Positions 43,522 through 52,337 of a stretch of DNA of 64,000 bases are shown one piece after another. Where the stretch lies: positions 434,001 through 498,000 of the forward strand of contig NZ_RXNV01000002.1 in the NCBI RefSeq assembly GCF_003966265.1. Reading direction: 5' to 3'. This stretch comes from Shewanella atlantica (lineage in GTDB: Bacteria > Pseudomonadota > Gammaproteobacteria > Enterobacterales > Shewanellaceae). Made by a program: the position numbers and the translations under genes. The notes beneath the pieces are model-generated. The model did no database searches and was not told the DNA's origin. It saw only the letters and a list, made by a program, of their open reading frames with translations. Position 1 is the first letter of the stretch. The number at the start of each line of letters is the position of its first letter.

Positions 43522-44055
43522 TCATTTACGCTTGTTGCGTACCGTTTTGGCGTAAGTCAGCTTAGGGGCAACAATAGGTGATCGCTTTAACGACTCAAGA
43601 CTCAGTATTAACCCGTCAATTTCCTCCCGTATCGCGTGGGCTTCGTCCTCATTTCTTAGTTCGTTAACCTGAGTTTTCAATTGGTCTTTTTCAACCCGGT
43701 CGAAACGGTTAAATTGCCTGTCATAGAAAATGCGCATTAACTCACTTGGGGCAAAGGTCAGCTTGTCGTAAGGCGTGATTAAGCGACCATCTTTAAACGT
43801 AAAACCGTCCCAATCTTTTGTTTCTGGAATCGTACGAGATGCTAATTCGGCCAATTTATCGATCCAAGGTGGACAGCCAACGCGCCACCATTGGCGAACC
43901 GTTCGCGGTGATACGCCAATATAATCAGCGGCTTTTTGACTATCTATAGAACCATTCTTAGTGCCAAAGTTAGTTAAAAACCAAAAGCGGGTACGACTTA
44001 ACATTATAGGAAACTCCATTTCTTTAGAATTATTAGTCATAGAAAGCTGCCTCAT
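43522..44055 (-). CDS. Phage HTH protein (DUF3653-like)
   Basis: The 177-residue protein has FWFLTNFGTKNGSIDSQKAA, then ADYIGVSPRTVRQWWRVG as an HTH and KDWDGFTFKDGRLITPYDKL. The C-terminal part is a charged helix. I recall this type (DUF3653) from small Vibrio and Shewanella phages, close to the attachment site. It is the last phage gene, 118 bases from dif, and points inward. Likely a regulator. The start could be at a later ATG (MLSRTRFW). Confidence 0.7.
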   Translation of the reverse strand: MRQLSMTNNSKEMEFPIMLSRTRFWFLTNFGTKNGSIDSQKAADYIGVSPRTVRQWWRVGCPPWIDKLAELASRTIPETKDWDGFTFKDGRLITPYDKLTFAPSELMRIFYDRQFNRFDRVEKDQLKTQVNELRNEDEAHAIREEIDGLILSLESLKRSPIVAPKLTYAKTVRNKRK

Positions 44056-44172
44056 GTGTTTTTAATGGTTATATGTCGAGAAAACGGTAATGTTTTCAAA
44101 ACAGGCGGTTAGCTTTCTATTTCTGTATTTTACTAATGAAAGTAATACTTATGTGCTGTGGCAATATCTGCC

Positions 44173-44200
44173 TATGCGCACAATGTATATTATGTTAAAT
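44173..44200 (+). other. Chromosomal dif site (prophage attR)
   Basis: The XerC arm (TATGCGCACAA), centre (TGTATA) and XerD arm (TTATGTTAAAT) match E. coli dif at 25 of 28 positions by my count. This should be the working chromosome-dimer resolution site, restored at the right end of the prophage. Confidence 0.92.
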
Positions 44201-44319
44201 AGCAACCCTGCAAGCAATTGACTTTTATAGAGTTTGATCACTGCCACTTAAGTTGAGAATTTCCGGCAACCTGAGATTATTTAGATTCAAAGCCTGTTAT
44301 ACGAATATGTAGGTACGCT

Positions 44320-44640
44320 ACTTGGAACTTACCCCTAACCTACTTATGACTCCATCCCAGGGAATATTACTTGCTGATGACAATTCATGAGTTGGTATAG
44401 ATTTAAGTATGTTTGTCTCAACATCAGACATTTCAACTGTAATGCCTTCAGACTTTTAATTAGCTATAAGCCTATCCAGAACATCGTGGGTGTAATACGT
44501 TGCACCACCTTCACCGTCTTTCGGTAATACATAAACGCTACCAGATGACTGAGACCACTCAAATTCATCTCCCTTATCTACAAGTGTTGATGAGTCTACC
44601 GCCCCAGATGATAAGCGCTATGCATCCGACTCACGCCAGG
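44320..44640 (-). pseudogene. Decayed gene right of dif
   Basis: The minus strand reads SSGAVDSSTLVDKGDEFEWS, then SSGSVYVLPKDGEGGATYYT and HDVLDRLIAN. After one in-frame TAA it continues with SEGITVEMSDVETNILKSIP. No start codon is found. It looks like the C-terminal part of an unidentified gene broken by a stop. Confidence 0.5.
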
Positions 44641-44769
44641 AGGCAAATACTCGATCCTTCAGCTTTAATTTCCATATTCGATCTTACTTGATTACGCCTT
44701 CAAACTTTGGGGCATTAATGAGCTAGAGATTTGACTCTAGCTCATGAGGTTTTGATTAGGAAAAATAAC

Positions 44770-44946
44770 TTTAATTATTCAAAAGAATATTTGATTGATG
44801 AGATGACCATAATCACGATGCCGATTCTGCTGGATTGTGGCTCTTCACTGTTTGGCGACCTTGCCACACCAATCAACTTTCCCTTGGCGAACAGTGCGAC
44901 ATTTCTCGATACCATTGTGCAGAACCACTTTAAACGAGAGCGTTAA
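44770..44946 (+). pseudogene. Fragment of a dihydrofolate-reductase-like (RibD C-terminal) gene
   Basis: The text YLIDEMTIITMPILLDCGSS, LFGDLATPI and IVQNHFKRER resembles the end of RibD/DHFR-type proteins, where a glycine-rich loop, SLFGDL and VQNHY are usual. The N-terminal two thirds are missing. Probably a leftover of rearrangement near dif. Confidence 0.55.
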
Positions 44947-44954
44947 CCTTGTAA

Positions 44955-45539
44955 CTACTTGGGCTCTTCATCGATGGTTGTGACCTCAGAGCACGTCCCA
45001 TCGGTATTATAATTTGCACATTTCCACTCTTCATCATTCCAGACAATTTTTTCAGGGTTCCACATTCTGTTTTTGTTAAACACGCAGGTGCAGGGTTCAT
45101 CGTCTGGATTGGAACCAATCTTTGCTGGTCCATTTTCATCTTCAGTGTTCTCTTTTTCGATCACTTTTTCGGGGGTGGTTGGTGTATTAAAGTGAGTGTC
45201 AAGTCCATAGCTGCTGCATTCTAAGTTTTTCCAAGCGCTTATTGCCCCATCCAATAACGATGCCTCATTACAGCTTTGTTGATTCTTACAACCCTCATGC
45301 CAGCCATTCACATAACCTGTTCCCCTGTCGTATTCTCTGATTAGCATAAAGTGATATTTATCTGTTGGCTTCGCTATTTTAATCAAATACTTCATCATAT
45401 TCGTGCTACTTTCTGAGTTATAACCACTCAACAGCCCACTACAAAACGCGACTTCTCTCTCTTGCTTTGGGGTGTATGACGGCGCGGCCGACAGCGCGGC
45501 TGTAAACAAAAGCGTCACTATTAAAGTTAGGTATTTCAT
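44955..45539 (-). CDS. Periplasmic cysteine-rich protein, unknown
   Basis: From the ATG at 45539, the protein has 194 residues and a signal peptide (KYLTLIVTLLFTAALSAA). The first domain has VAFCSGLLSGYNSESSTNM and NGWHEGCKNQQSCNEASLL. A proline/acid linker leads to a small C-terminal part with CTCVFNKNRMWNPEK. Cysteines are paired in spacing, suggesting disulfides. I do not know the family. It is downstream of a decayed region and may itself be lineage-specific. Confidence 0.6.
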   Translation of the reverse strand: MKYLTLIVTLLFTAALSAAPSYTPKQEREVAFCSGLLSGYNSESSTNMMKYLIKIAKPTDKYHFMLIREYDRGTGYVNGWHEGCKNQQSCNEASLLDGAISAWKNLECSSYGLDTHFNTPTTPEKVIEKENTEDENGPAKIGSNPDDEPCTCVFNKNRMWNPEKIVWNDEEWKCANYNTDGTCSEVTTIDEEPK

Positions 45540-45654
45540 TTTTCCCTCCTGGCATGACAAACAATACATTCACACACGTAATGTCTGTCTATCTTAATCC
45601 ACCAAAAGGCTATGATTGTTGATCTGAAGTAGCATAACTCGCGATGAGCAGGGC

Positions 45655-46060
45655 CTAACGGCTAAACTCTGCGCGTCGTATTGTGGCGGTGGCAAACAAC
45701 ATGCTTTTTTGCCTAATAGGTTGTGAACATGAACCACGATTGAAATAGTCACTAAATCGCCCTGTTATAGGGCAATAATCAATTTTGTAGATCTCCACAT
45801 CGCCGCCTGAGGCATCCACCAATCCAGCCAGCGTCTTAATGAGCCCGTAACAGGCAAATACAAAGCATTCTCAATATGCAGTTCATCGAGAGGAAAGTGG
45901 TTGTTAAGTCGCTGCTGAAGAATGTGGTCTGTGCATCCGGGGGGGGGAGTATAAGAATGCAGGAATTAGACAAATCTAAATACTCAGCAACTAAGAAACC
46001 TTTAACTGATAAAGACTTCTTAGTTAACATCGCGTTCCCTTGTGCTTCCCGTAAAAACAT
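45655..46060 (-). pseudogene. Decayed coding region with a nine-G run
   Basis: Minus-strand reading shows protein-like stretches in different frames (KKSLSVKGFLVAEYLDLS, then DELHIENALYLPVTGSLRRW, and VDASGGDVEIYKIDYCPITG). A run of nine G at 45939-45947 marks one frame break. No product could be recognised. The frames suggest a gene broken by frameshifts. Confidence 0.35.
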
Positions 46061-46062
46061 CT

Positions 46063-48804
46063 CTATTCAACGATCTGGAATGTTTTGCTTGTCTGGATCT
46101 GATCCCAGACATAGCCGCTTGCCGTCACACCATTAATGAATACGACATATTCTCCAACAGCTGTGCCGCCTACTCCTTTTTTATTTGGCGCATCAGTACT
46201 CCACGACGCTTGAGCTATACCGTTTTCATTACTGACGACACTGGTAAATTCTGTCGATTCGGTACCGTCAACCAAGAAGTTAACCGTCGCACCCGATATA
46301 GGCAAATCACTTTCATCCTTAACAGTAACTTGGAACACTACATCTTCACCCTGAATGAATTCACTGGTGACTACAAACGTTATAGTCTGGTGCTTTCCTT
46401 TTCCTTCCTTAAGCCACTTACCAGTTTGTATAGGCTCTGCGATTCCAGCCAAATCCTCCTGACCCGGCTGGATCGGAATTGCACAGAGGATATTACTAAA
46501 CTCAGACTCGCAGACATTGTTATACGATGTAACCTTATAGCAGTATTGTTGACCGTTAGTCAGGTCTGTGTCGGTATAGTTGGTGCATTCCAATATTGAA
46601 TCAGGCGTGCATGACAGGTCTTCGACCAACTGGGCCTTACCAGCTTGATCGTAGTAGAGTTTGTAGCCGCTTATACTTGGTTCACTGGTTACCTCCAGCC
46701 AACTCAATGCAACCTGCTTTTCAGCTGGATTTGCGGTAAGAAAGTTGGGGGCTGTTGCATTGCATTCACCCGGCGGTGTTCCCCACATTGTTGATGCCAT
46801 CACATAAGGTTCAGCCATAGAGGTATTTTGCCAGGCATCTAGCATGTTGAGACCCTCCTCGCCTAAAAACTCATTACCACCCGCATTTGGGTCTGTACCG
46901 TTATTAGCAAGATAAAGGAACTGAATGTATTCCCAGCTGGTTGGCTGGTACATAAGGTTAACTTTGGCAGATTGGGCACCGGTTGGTACATTCAGGGGAA
47001 CCTCATCAAAATAATCATATATCCCCCCAGGATTACCACCATACTGCTCTACAGGCATAGGCAACGTATTTCGTATCCGTGCCAGCTCATAACTCATTCC
47101 AAAGGGTGGGATACGATTATCCTTGACGACTGTATTGTTCAGTACAAAATGGAAGGTATCGTGGCGTTCGGGGTTACCTGGACATGGTGGTAATGAGTGA
47201 CCCTCGGCATCAATTTGAGCAAGGTTCCCCAATTCACAGTTAATATTGCCTGATATACGATCATAACTAAGAGGAAGGCTGGCTGGATAACCCAAATTGA
47301 TCAACTGCATGGCCCACTCTTTCGTCATCCCCATGTGTGCCTCATAGATCTTAGTGTTTGTTGCTTCCAGATCGAGCAAACTTCTAACTGTTAATGCTTG
47401 TCCTTTTAAAGTAATACTAATATCACCATATTCCCCATCTTCACGGATCAGGTTACCAGTGCCATCATACCATTTGATGTTAAGCCACATCCGGCGACCT
47501 TCCGGATAGCCTGAGATCAGTTTATGACCAGTATGGTTGACGACTTTCACGCTGCCAGGAGTCCCCATAATAGTCAAAGTCGCCGCCAACTCTAGTTGTT
47601 CTTTTGCACGCAGAACACCATCCAGCATGGCATGGACATTGTCTTGAGACATGTCGCCGCCAAGCCTGAGCTTACCTTTCTCATTGAGGTACGCTATGAC
47701 CTCAGGCATCCAGTAATTGCCTCCGGTCAGGTCATGTAGTGGCAGATCACTCCGCATAGGTACTCCTCGCTTATTTGCCCCCTTGCCAGTTACTGGACGC
47801 ATGTGACAGGACTGACAGCTAAAGTATCGTGGAGCGGCTGGGTTTCTGTAATTACCGTCAGTGGTTCCATTCAGCGTGGCGGCATTATAAATGGCCTCAA
47901 GTGCACCATCTTGCAAGTCATCCGGTAGAGTTGGATAATCCGCAATCAACGTTTCGGAGATCTGACCCGCCTTGTATTCACTGAAGGTGCGCTCGACAAT
48001 GCCATATTTATAGGGCGGGTTATTGAAAGCAGCCTTACCATCCACTGCTCCCCCTAATATGCCATTTGCGATGACGGGGTCTGCGGTAGGCTGAATGCCA
48101 TGATTGTGTGCTAAGTTGCCAACGACCGGATTAGAAACATCGTGGCAAGTGCCGCAGAAGTCTCGATCACGATGGAAGTTTGATTTAAGGAACTGGTGCC
48201 GCGCCTCTGCGTTGTTATATGGTCCTAATTTATCACTCCCTCCAAACATGGATGACATGCCGGAACCAAGATAACCTTCAATCCCAGTAAAAGGTTCATC
48301 CCAATCAAATACTGAATCAAAATTAGGCTCGGATTCATTTGTAATAAAAGGAGCGTTCATCGTTCCTTGATGCTCTGAATTATCTGGATTAGTAAGTTTA
48401 TGGCAGTAGTCACAATCTACTCCGTCCGAGTCCCCGGTAGCCAAGCCTGAACCATCAGTTGGTGTAGAGCGTCCACCGAACCAGCCGCTTGTACTATGAC
48501 ACCGTATACACAGATCGCCTGAACCGTCGAAGTCCTGTTCGGCTATTGCCACAGTCGCCCAAAAAATAGGATCTCGTCCAGCATGAGCCATCATACTGCT
48601 TCGCCAATTGTGTGCAGGTTCTATTGAGCTGTTATAGCCGCCGTGGCAATTATCACACTTGTTCGGGGATTCTAAGTTACCAATTTCTCCTTGCTGGGTA
48701 CCCGGTTGTTTTATATCCGTCGGAACCGTATCGGCGGCCAGAGCGTTAATAAAAGTGAACAAGAACAGATGAAGAATTAACATTAGCCTCAAGGAAAATT
48801 TCAT
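46063..48804 (-). CDS. Five-haem c-type cytochrome with FN3-like and Ig-like domains
   Basis: The 913-residue protein starts at the ATG 5 bases after GGAGG and has a signal peptide. Five CXXCH sites are spread over the first 350 residues: CDNCH, CIRCH, CDYCH, CGTCH and CQSCH. After a long middle domain comes a fibronectin III-like part (SWLEVTSEPSISGYKLYYD) and a C-terminal Ig-like domain (DLPISGATVNFLVDGTESTE, as in invasin-type repeats). It is probably exported and takes part in extracellular or periplasmic electron transfer, perhaps oxidising or reducing an unknown substrate in the middle domain. Function is not established. Confidence 0.82.
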   Translation of the reverse strand: MKFSLRLMLILHLFLFTFINALAADTVPTDIKQPGTQQGEIGNLESPNKCDNCHGGYNSSIEPAHNWRSSMMAHAGRDPIFWATVAIAEQDFDGSGDLCIRCHSTSGWFGGRSTPTDGSGLATGDSDGVDCDYCHKLTNPDNSEHQGTMNAPFITNESEPNFDSVFDWDEPFTGIEGYLGSGMSSMFGGSDKLGPYNNAEARHQFLKSNFHRDRDFCGTCHDVSNPVVGNLAHNHGIQPTADPVIANGILGGAVDGKAAFNNPPYKYGIVERTFSEYKAGQISETLIADYPTLPDDLQDGALEAIYNAATLNGTTDGNYRNPAAPRYFSCQSCHMRPVTGKGANKRGVPMRSDLPLHDLTGGNYWMPEVIAYLNEKGKLRLGGDMSQDNVHAMLDGVLRAKEQLELAATLTIMGTPGSVKVVNHTGHKLISGYPEGRRMWLNIKWYDGTGNLIREDGEYGDISITLKGQALTVRSLLDLEATNTKIYEAHMGMTKEWAMQLINLGYPASLPLSYDRISGNINCELGNLAQIDAEGHSLPPCPGNPERHDTFHFVLNNTVVKDNRIPPFGMSYELARIRNTLPMPVEQYGGNPGGIYDYFDEVPLNVPTGAQSAKVNLMYQPTSWEYIQFLYLANNGTDPNAGGNEFLGEEGLNMLDAWQNTSMAEPYVMASTMWGTPPGECNATAPNFLTANPAEKQVALSWLEVTSEPSISGYKLYYDQAGKAQLVEDLSCTPDSILECTNYTDTDLTNGQQYCYKVTSYNNVCESEFSNILCAIPIQPGQEDLAGIAEPIQTGKWLKEGKGKHQTITFVVTSEFIQGEDVVFQVTVKDESDLPISGATVNFLVDGTESTEFTSVVSNENGIAQASWSTDAPNKKGVGGTAVGEYVVFINGVTASGYVWDQIQTSKTFQIVE

Positions 48805-49079
48805 AATCACCTCCGCACTTAGTTACACCATATTTAGCACTTTTTGATCCAAGAGTTCTTTAGTACAAAGAAACTTAAGTTGCTGTAACTCCATAATCAA
48901 ACCTGCACAGTCAAAAAGGATTTTTTCTTTAGTGTTTAGATTTTATTTTGTTCATGGTTAAACTTTGTTGGATACAAAACATGGCTTTCCTATCTGAACT
49001 TAATTTCCTATGTACTCAGTTCTAAACCATTAACTATGTCTTCTGGCAACAAAGCATAGGAGTGAAGACCAGACCTACA

Positions 49080-49270
49080 GCAAAAAGCCTGCTAAGAAGC
49101 AGGCCTATAGATAATTGAGTGAAAAGCGCGTCGGGGGCTAGCTATTTCAGGGTTATGTTACTTCCCTCGTTGACCGCGCTGTAAGCCCAGAAACTAACAA
49201 GGTTACTGCTCTTAAAGTCAGGATATCCTATAAACTTAACAACCCTATCACGCTCTAAGAATCGTTTTCG
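49080..49270 (-). ncRNA. Candidate structured sRNA, copy 1
   Basis: On the minus strand, a TATACT box (49277-49282) is followed by about 190 nt and a terminator (GCCTGC, TTCTTA, GCAGGC, TTTTT). AGGGTT pairs with AACCCT around an internal domain, and GCGCG pairs with CGCGC. The sequence recurs at 50538-50733 with many substitutions but conserved blocks such as GCTAGCCCCCGACGCGC. No open frame is shared. Not a class I recognise. Confidence 0.6.
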
Positions 49271-49339
49271 TTTTTCAGTATAGTCTATTTTCTAGCTCAA
49301 ACTCATTTAGAAACCAAACAGTCTAAAAAACGATTTGCC

Positions 49340-50155
49340 TATTCAGTAAGGGGTTAAGCAGTCTTGCTGCATCCATTTTTCATCGAACAACATGTTCCTA
49401 CTAGAAATTTAATTTCTGTTCTTTTCATTCACGCGTATTCGTTCTATTGAAATTTTAAACAGTACCCTTTCGTCCACCCTTCCCTGATGATTCTACCAGT
49501 GTCATGCCAGCATATATTCCGCAGGAAAATCAGAATTCAAAGCTTGTGTTGTGTACTCGGCTCTCTGCGACAAATTTACATGCCGCCAATCGCATTAACT
49601 GTGGTACCGCCCGCTAGTAGTCCATTTTTTATCAAGAAAATACAATTACTCCATCGAAATAAATATCAATTAAGAGGTTAAATGAAGACATCAGTTTCTG
49701 GTAAAAAGGTCTTATGCTTTAGGCCTCACCATCGACAGCCTCGCTTTTAGGCTATTTAACTGTTTAGACATGAAGATTAATAGATTTTAATTCCCACTTC
49801 AGTTTAATGATATAGCATGAGTTTTTTATAAAAACTCTTATCTAGCGGGCCGTTCAACTTAAGCCCTAGAAATTGGTAATAAGGTTAACCATTGATTTAA
49901 AGGTATATTATCAAGAGAGTATTTACTGTTCCATTCTTCAGTTTCGTTAAAGAATTCTTGGAACAATTACGTTTTATAATCCTTTAACTTGCTGCGATAG
50001 ACTTAAGCATAACGACTGCATCATTCAAAACAGAGTGAATAGAGAGAGGAAAATTAATTAAGACCGACCTTATGGCGAGGGTATGCTCTTCAACATCATT
50101 TGAGGTTGGTTCAAAGCTAAGATCTGATTAGCTAAAACTAAACGAGAGCGCGAAA
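49340..50155. other. Gene-poor region between the two sRNA copies
   Basis: About 800 AT-rich bases. One open frame of about 64 codons near 49487 has no ribosome site and no recognisable content. No tRNA, IS or clear regulatory site was seen. Confidence 0.5.
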
Positions 50156-50470
50156 ATGACACAAATCAATATCGAAGACAAAATGAATGAACGCCTAAGA
50201 AATACCTTCAATACAATCCTTATTGGGTCGATGATAGCGCTAGCTATCGTTGGATCTCATATTGCTTTAGATAGAAATTTCCCCGTTATAGTCGAACAGA
50301 CAACAGATAGCACAAATATCAGAGTCAACTGTACCGGTAAGGGCCAGGGGCATATTGTCGATAGCTATCAGATCGAGGGTGACATACTGACCTACAAGTT
50401 GTCAGGTAAAAACACTGAGGTCATCGCTCATATGGCTAACTGTAGAATTATGATCGAGAATAAGCAGTAA
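50156..50470 (+). CDS. Small membrane-anchored protein, unknown
   Basis: The 104-residue protein has one N-terminal helix (TILIGSMIALAIVGSHIAL) and a small beta-rich outer domain (TNIRVNCTGKGQGHIVDSYQ). The domain has two cysteines that could form a disulfide. It lies between the two sRNA-like repeats on the opposite strand. No family recognised. Confidence 0.55.
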   Translation: MTQINIEDKMNERLRNTFNTILIGSMIALAIVGSHIALDRNFPVIVEQTTDSTNIRVNCTGKGQGHIVDSYQIEGDILTYKLSGKNTEVIAHMANCRIMIENKQ

Positions 50471-50537
50471 CATGTTAGCGGCTCTAACAGTAACTGTTGT
50501 TTTCATTTCATAACCGGAAAGCCTTGTTTTTAAACAG

Positions 50538-50733
50538 CAATAAAAAGGGCCTGCTAAGAAGCAGGCCTTAAGAAAAGTGAGTGAAAAGCGCGTCGGGGGC
50601 TAGCTATTTCAGGGTTTTGCTACTTCCCTCGTTGACCGCGCTGTAAGCCCAGAAACTAACACGGTTGCTGCTCTTAGCGTCGTGACATCCTATAAACTTA
50701 ACAACCCTATCACGCACTAAGAAACGCTTTTCA
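50538..50733 (-). ncRNA. Candidate structured sRNA, copy 2
   Basis: Same organisation as 49080-49270: TATACT at 50740-50745, about 195 nt, and a terminator with GGCCTGC/GCAGGCC and a T run. By eye about 85% of positions agree with copy 1. Substitutions avoid the paired GC-rich elements. Confidence 0.6.
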
Positions 50734-50946
50734 TTGTTCAGTATAGTCGACTTTTTACCTACTATTCGCCTATAAGTGGCTTAGGAACCAAACAGTCTAA
50801 AAAATTTTAGCCTTATTTCGATTAAGCAGATAAGCACTTTCCATGATGCTTGTCCGCCCTTCTCACTTGCTCCCCCCGCCGGATAGAATTTGCGGTTGAA
50901 GTACGTATCTATTCAACTATTTATCTATTCATCTACTTATCTATTT

Positions 50947-51690
50947 TCAATGAGAATGAGTTATGAAGCTTTCTACCTTGTCACATAACCATTGAGGATC
51001 ATCCAATGGTATATCATGACCAGCAAGGGTATTTACAATCATAGGCGCTAGCCATTTCTCCGCTATTGCCTTGGTAGCAATATGGCTAACCAGGTTATCA
51101 TTGAGGGATGATATAAATAGCACTCGACAACTCACTGGCCTTGTAATATCAAATCTAAATGCTGCCAATAACTGTCTGAAAAAGTTGTTTTTACTGATTG
51201 GGTATTCATCTGCATAACTAATCCAACCATTTATTACTTCAGTGTTTTCGGGTCTGTTTGAAACCAGACTATAGATAGCCTTCTCTCTGTACTTAACATT
51301 TGAGAATGCAGCCTTGATGATATTGAAATAGTTTTTCGGTCTTAACCTGTGGCAGAAAGTGGAATAATTCTTGGCACTGGTATTGATACAGATAAGGCTA
51401 TTAACTTCATCCGGATACATTGCAGCCCACTGCAAGCCAATCATGCCCCCCATTGAGATGGCTATAATGTTGACCGGAACTCTGGCATCGAAATCATCTC
51501 TGATTTTATCTACCATCGACTCGATAGAGGTTGGAGACAGTTCCATATTTCGCCGCCCGGCTCCCGGAATATCTACACAGATAACATCGGAATCGGGGAA
51601 TGCCTTAGATAACAGAGCCGGGAATCTTCCCCAATGTCTCTGCTCTCTGAATAGCCCCCTGATCAATACAAAGGGTGTCGATTGTTTCAT
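50947..51690 (-). CDS. Alpha/beta hydrolase
   Basis: The 247-residue protein begins TPFVLIRGLFREQRHWGRFP. The nucleophile elbow is AISMGGMIG (Ser), and the catalytic histidine is probably in LAGHDIPLDDP. A short cap segment lies in the middle. The family includes esterases and many unassigned enzymes, so the substrate is unknown. It is a single gene. Confidence 0.82.
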   Translation of the reverse strand: MKQSTPFVLIRGLFREQRHWGRFPALLSKAFPDSDVICVDIPGAGRRNMELSPTSIESMVDKIRDDFDARVPVNIIAISMGGMIGLQWAAMYPDEVNSLICINTSAKNYSTFCHRLRPKNYFNIIKAAFSNVKYREKAIYSLVSNRPENTEVINGWISYADEYPISKNNFFRQLLAAFRFDITRPVSCRVLFISSLNDNLVSHIATKAIAEKWLAPMIVNTLAGHDIPLDDPQWLCDKVESFITHSH

Positions 51691-51931
51691 CATCGGCATA
51701 TGCTTCTACTGTTTCTGGGGCTAACCAAAAGTTTCCTATCCCTTCCGGGCGAGCTCTATTTTCATATTAGGACACACCCCAAGGATAAGAAAGAACAAGA
51801 AGGCCATAACTAAGGTTCACGACTCGTTTTATATCGAACAAATCTGCTTCTACTATAATTTGAATTTAAATGCTTCGCTTTTACAGGCTAGGCATAACTC
51901 CAATGCTTTATGATATAAGTGAATAACGACA

Positions 51932-52138
51932 ATGACTGAACTTAAATTACGGACCGTCGGTACTGGGTTGGGAATCGAGCTGCCCCAAGATGTGCTTGAT
52001 CGACTCGAGCTCCACGAGGGAGAGAGTATCTGCCTTGAAACCATGTCTAATGGCAACTATCGACTGGCAAAAATTAACACATTAGTCGATGAGCAGATGA
52101 CGCGAATCGAAGACTACATGCACGAAGAAGATGCCTGA
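51932..52138 (+). CDS. AbrB/MazE-like DNA-binding protein (orphan antitoxin type)
   Basis: The 68-residue protein contains the swapped-hairpin AbrB fold text LKLRTVGTGLGIELPQDVLD, then LHEGESICLETMSNGNYRL. Such proteins are usually antitoxins or regulators. No toxin gene is next to it: the next gene encodes an envelope protein. It may be an orphan left from a toxin-antitoxin pair. Confidence 0.75.
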   Translation: MTELKLRTVGTGLGIELPQDVLDRLELHEGESICLETMSNGNYRLAKINTLVDEQMTRIEDYMHEEDA

Positions 52139-52337
52139 GATAGTGTACCTGCTACCCTACCCCCGATTATTGTGACATCAGCGACCTATTTTTTGGGGAC
52201 ACCATATTCGACCTAAATCTGATGTTCTTTTCCCGGATGGGAAAGGTTAGCATAGATTTTACACGCCTTTACATTAGCAAGACACAGCTTGAACTTGCAG
52301 TTGATACGCTATAACTATCAACTACGCCGGAGTGCTT

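Larger units (their letters stand above)
29315..44200. mobile_element. PM2/corticovirus-like tailless prophage integrated at dif
   Basis: The element is about 14.86 kb from core to core. It is bounded by the dif-like sites at 29315-29342 and 44173-44200. It has a leftward HTH gene at the left end, a rightward early block with an HUH Rep, a rightward structural block with P9-type ATPase and PM2 P2-like capsid, lysis genes, and a leftward HTH gene at the right end. No integrase lies inside, which fits use of host XerC/XerD. PM2-like prophages are known from aquatic gammaproteobacteria, and dif-integrating tailless Vibrio phages are known. PM2 itself has a genome of about 10 kb. The extra length here is mostly RloAB, DUF2971 and a large spike. 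Confidence 0.85.

Noticed and set aside
29315..44200. Filamentous (inovirus) prophage
   Set aside because: dif integration, an HUH Rep and small genes suggested it, but there is no G3P-like or major coat gene, the ATPase lacks a Zot-type membrane segment, and a PM2 P2-like capsid gene is present.
45645..45665. Integron attC-like GCCTAACG motif
   Set aside because: No matching inverted partner at the right distance and no integron integrase in the window.
49487..49681. Open frame of 64 codons between the sRNA copies
   Set aside because: No ribosome site and no protein-like pattern.
49080..50745. Cyclic di-GMP (GEMM) or cobalamin riboswitch
   Set aside because: The conserved core bases of those classes, as I remember them, are not present in either copy.
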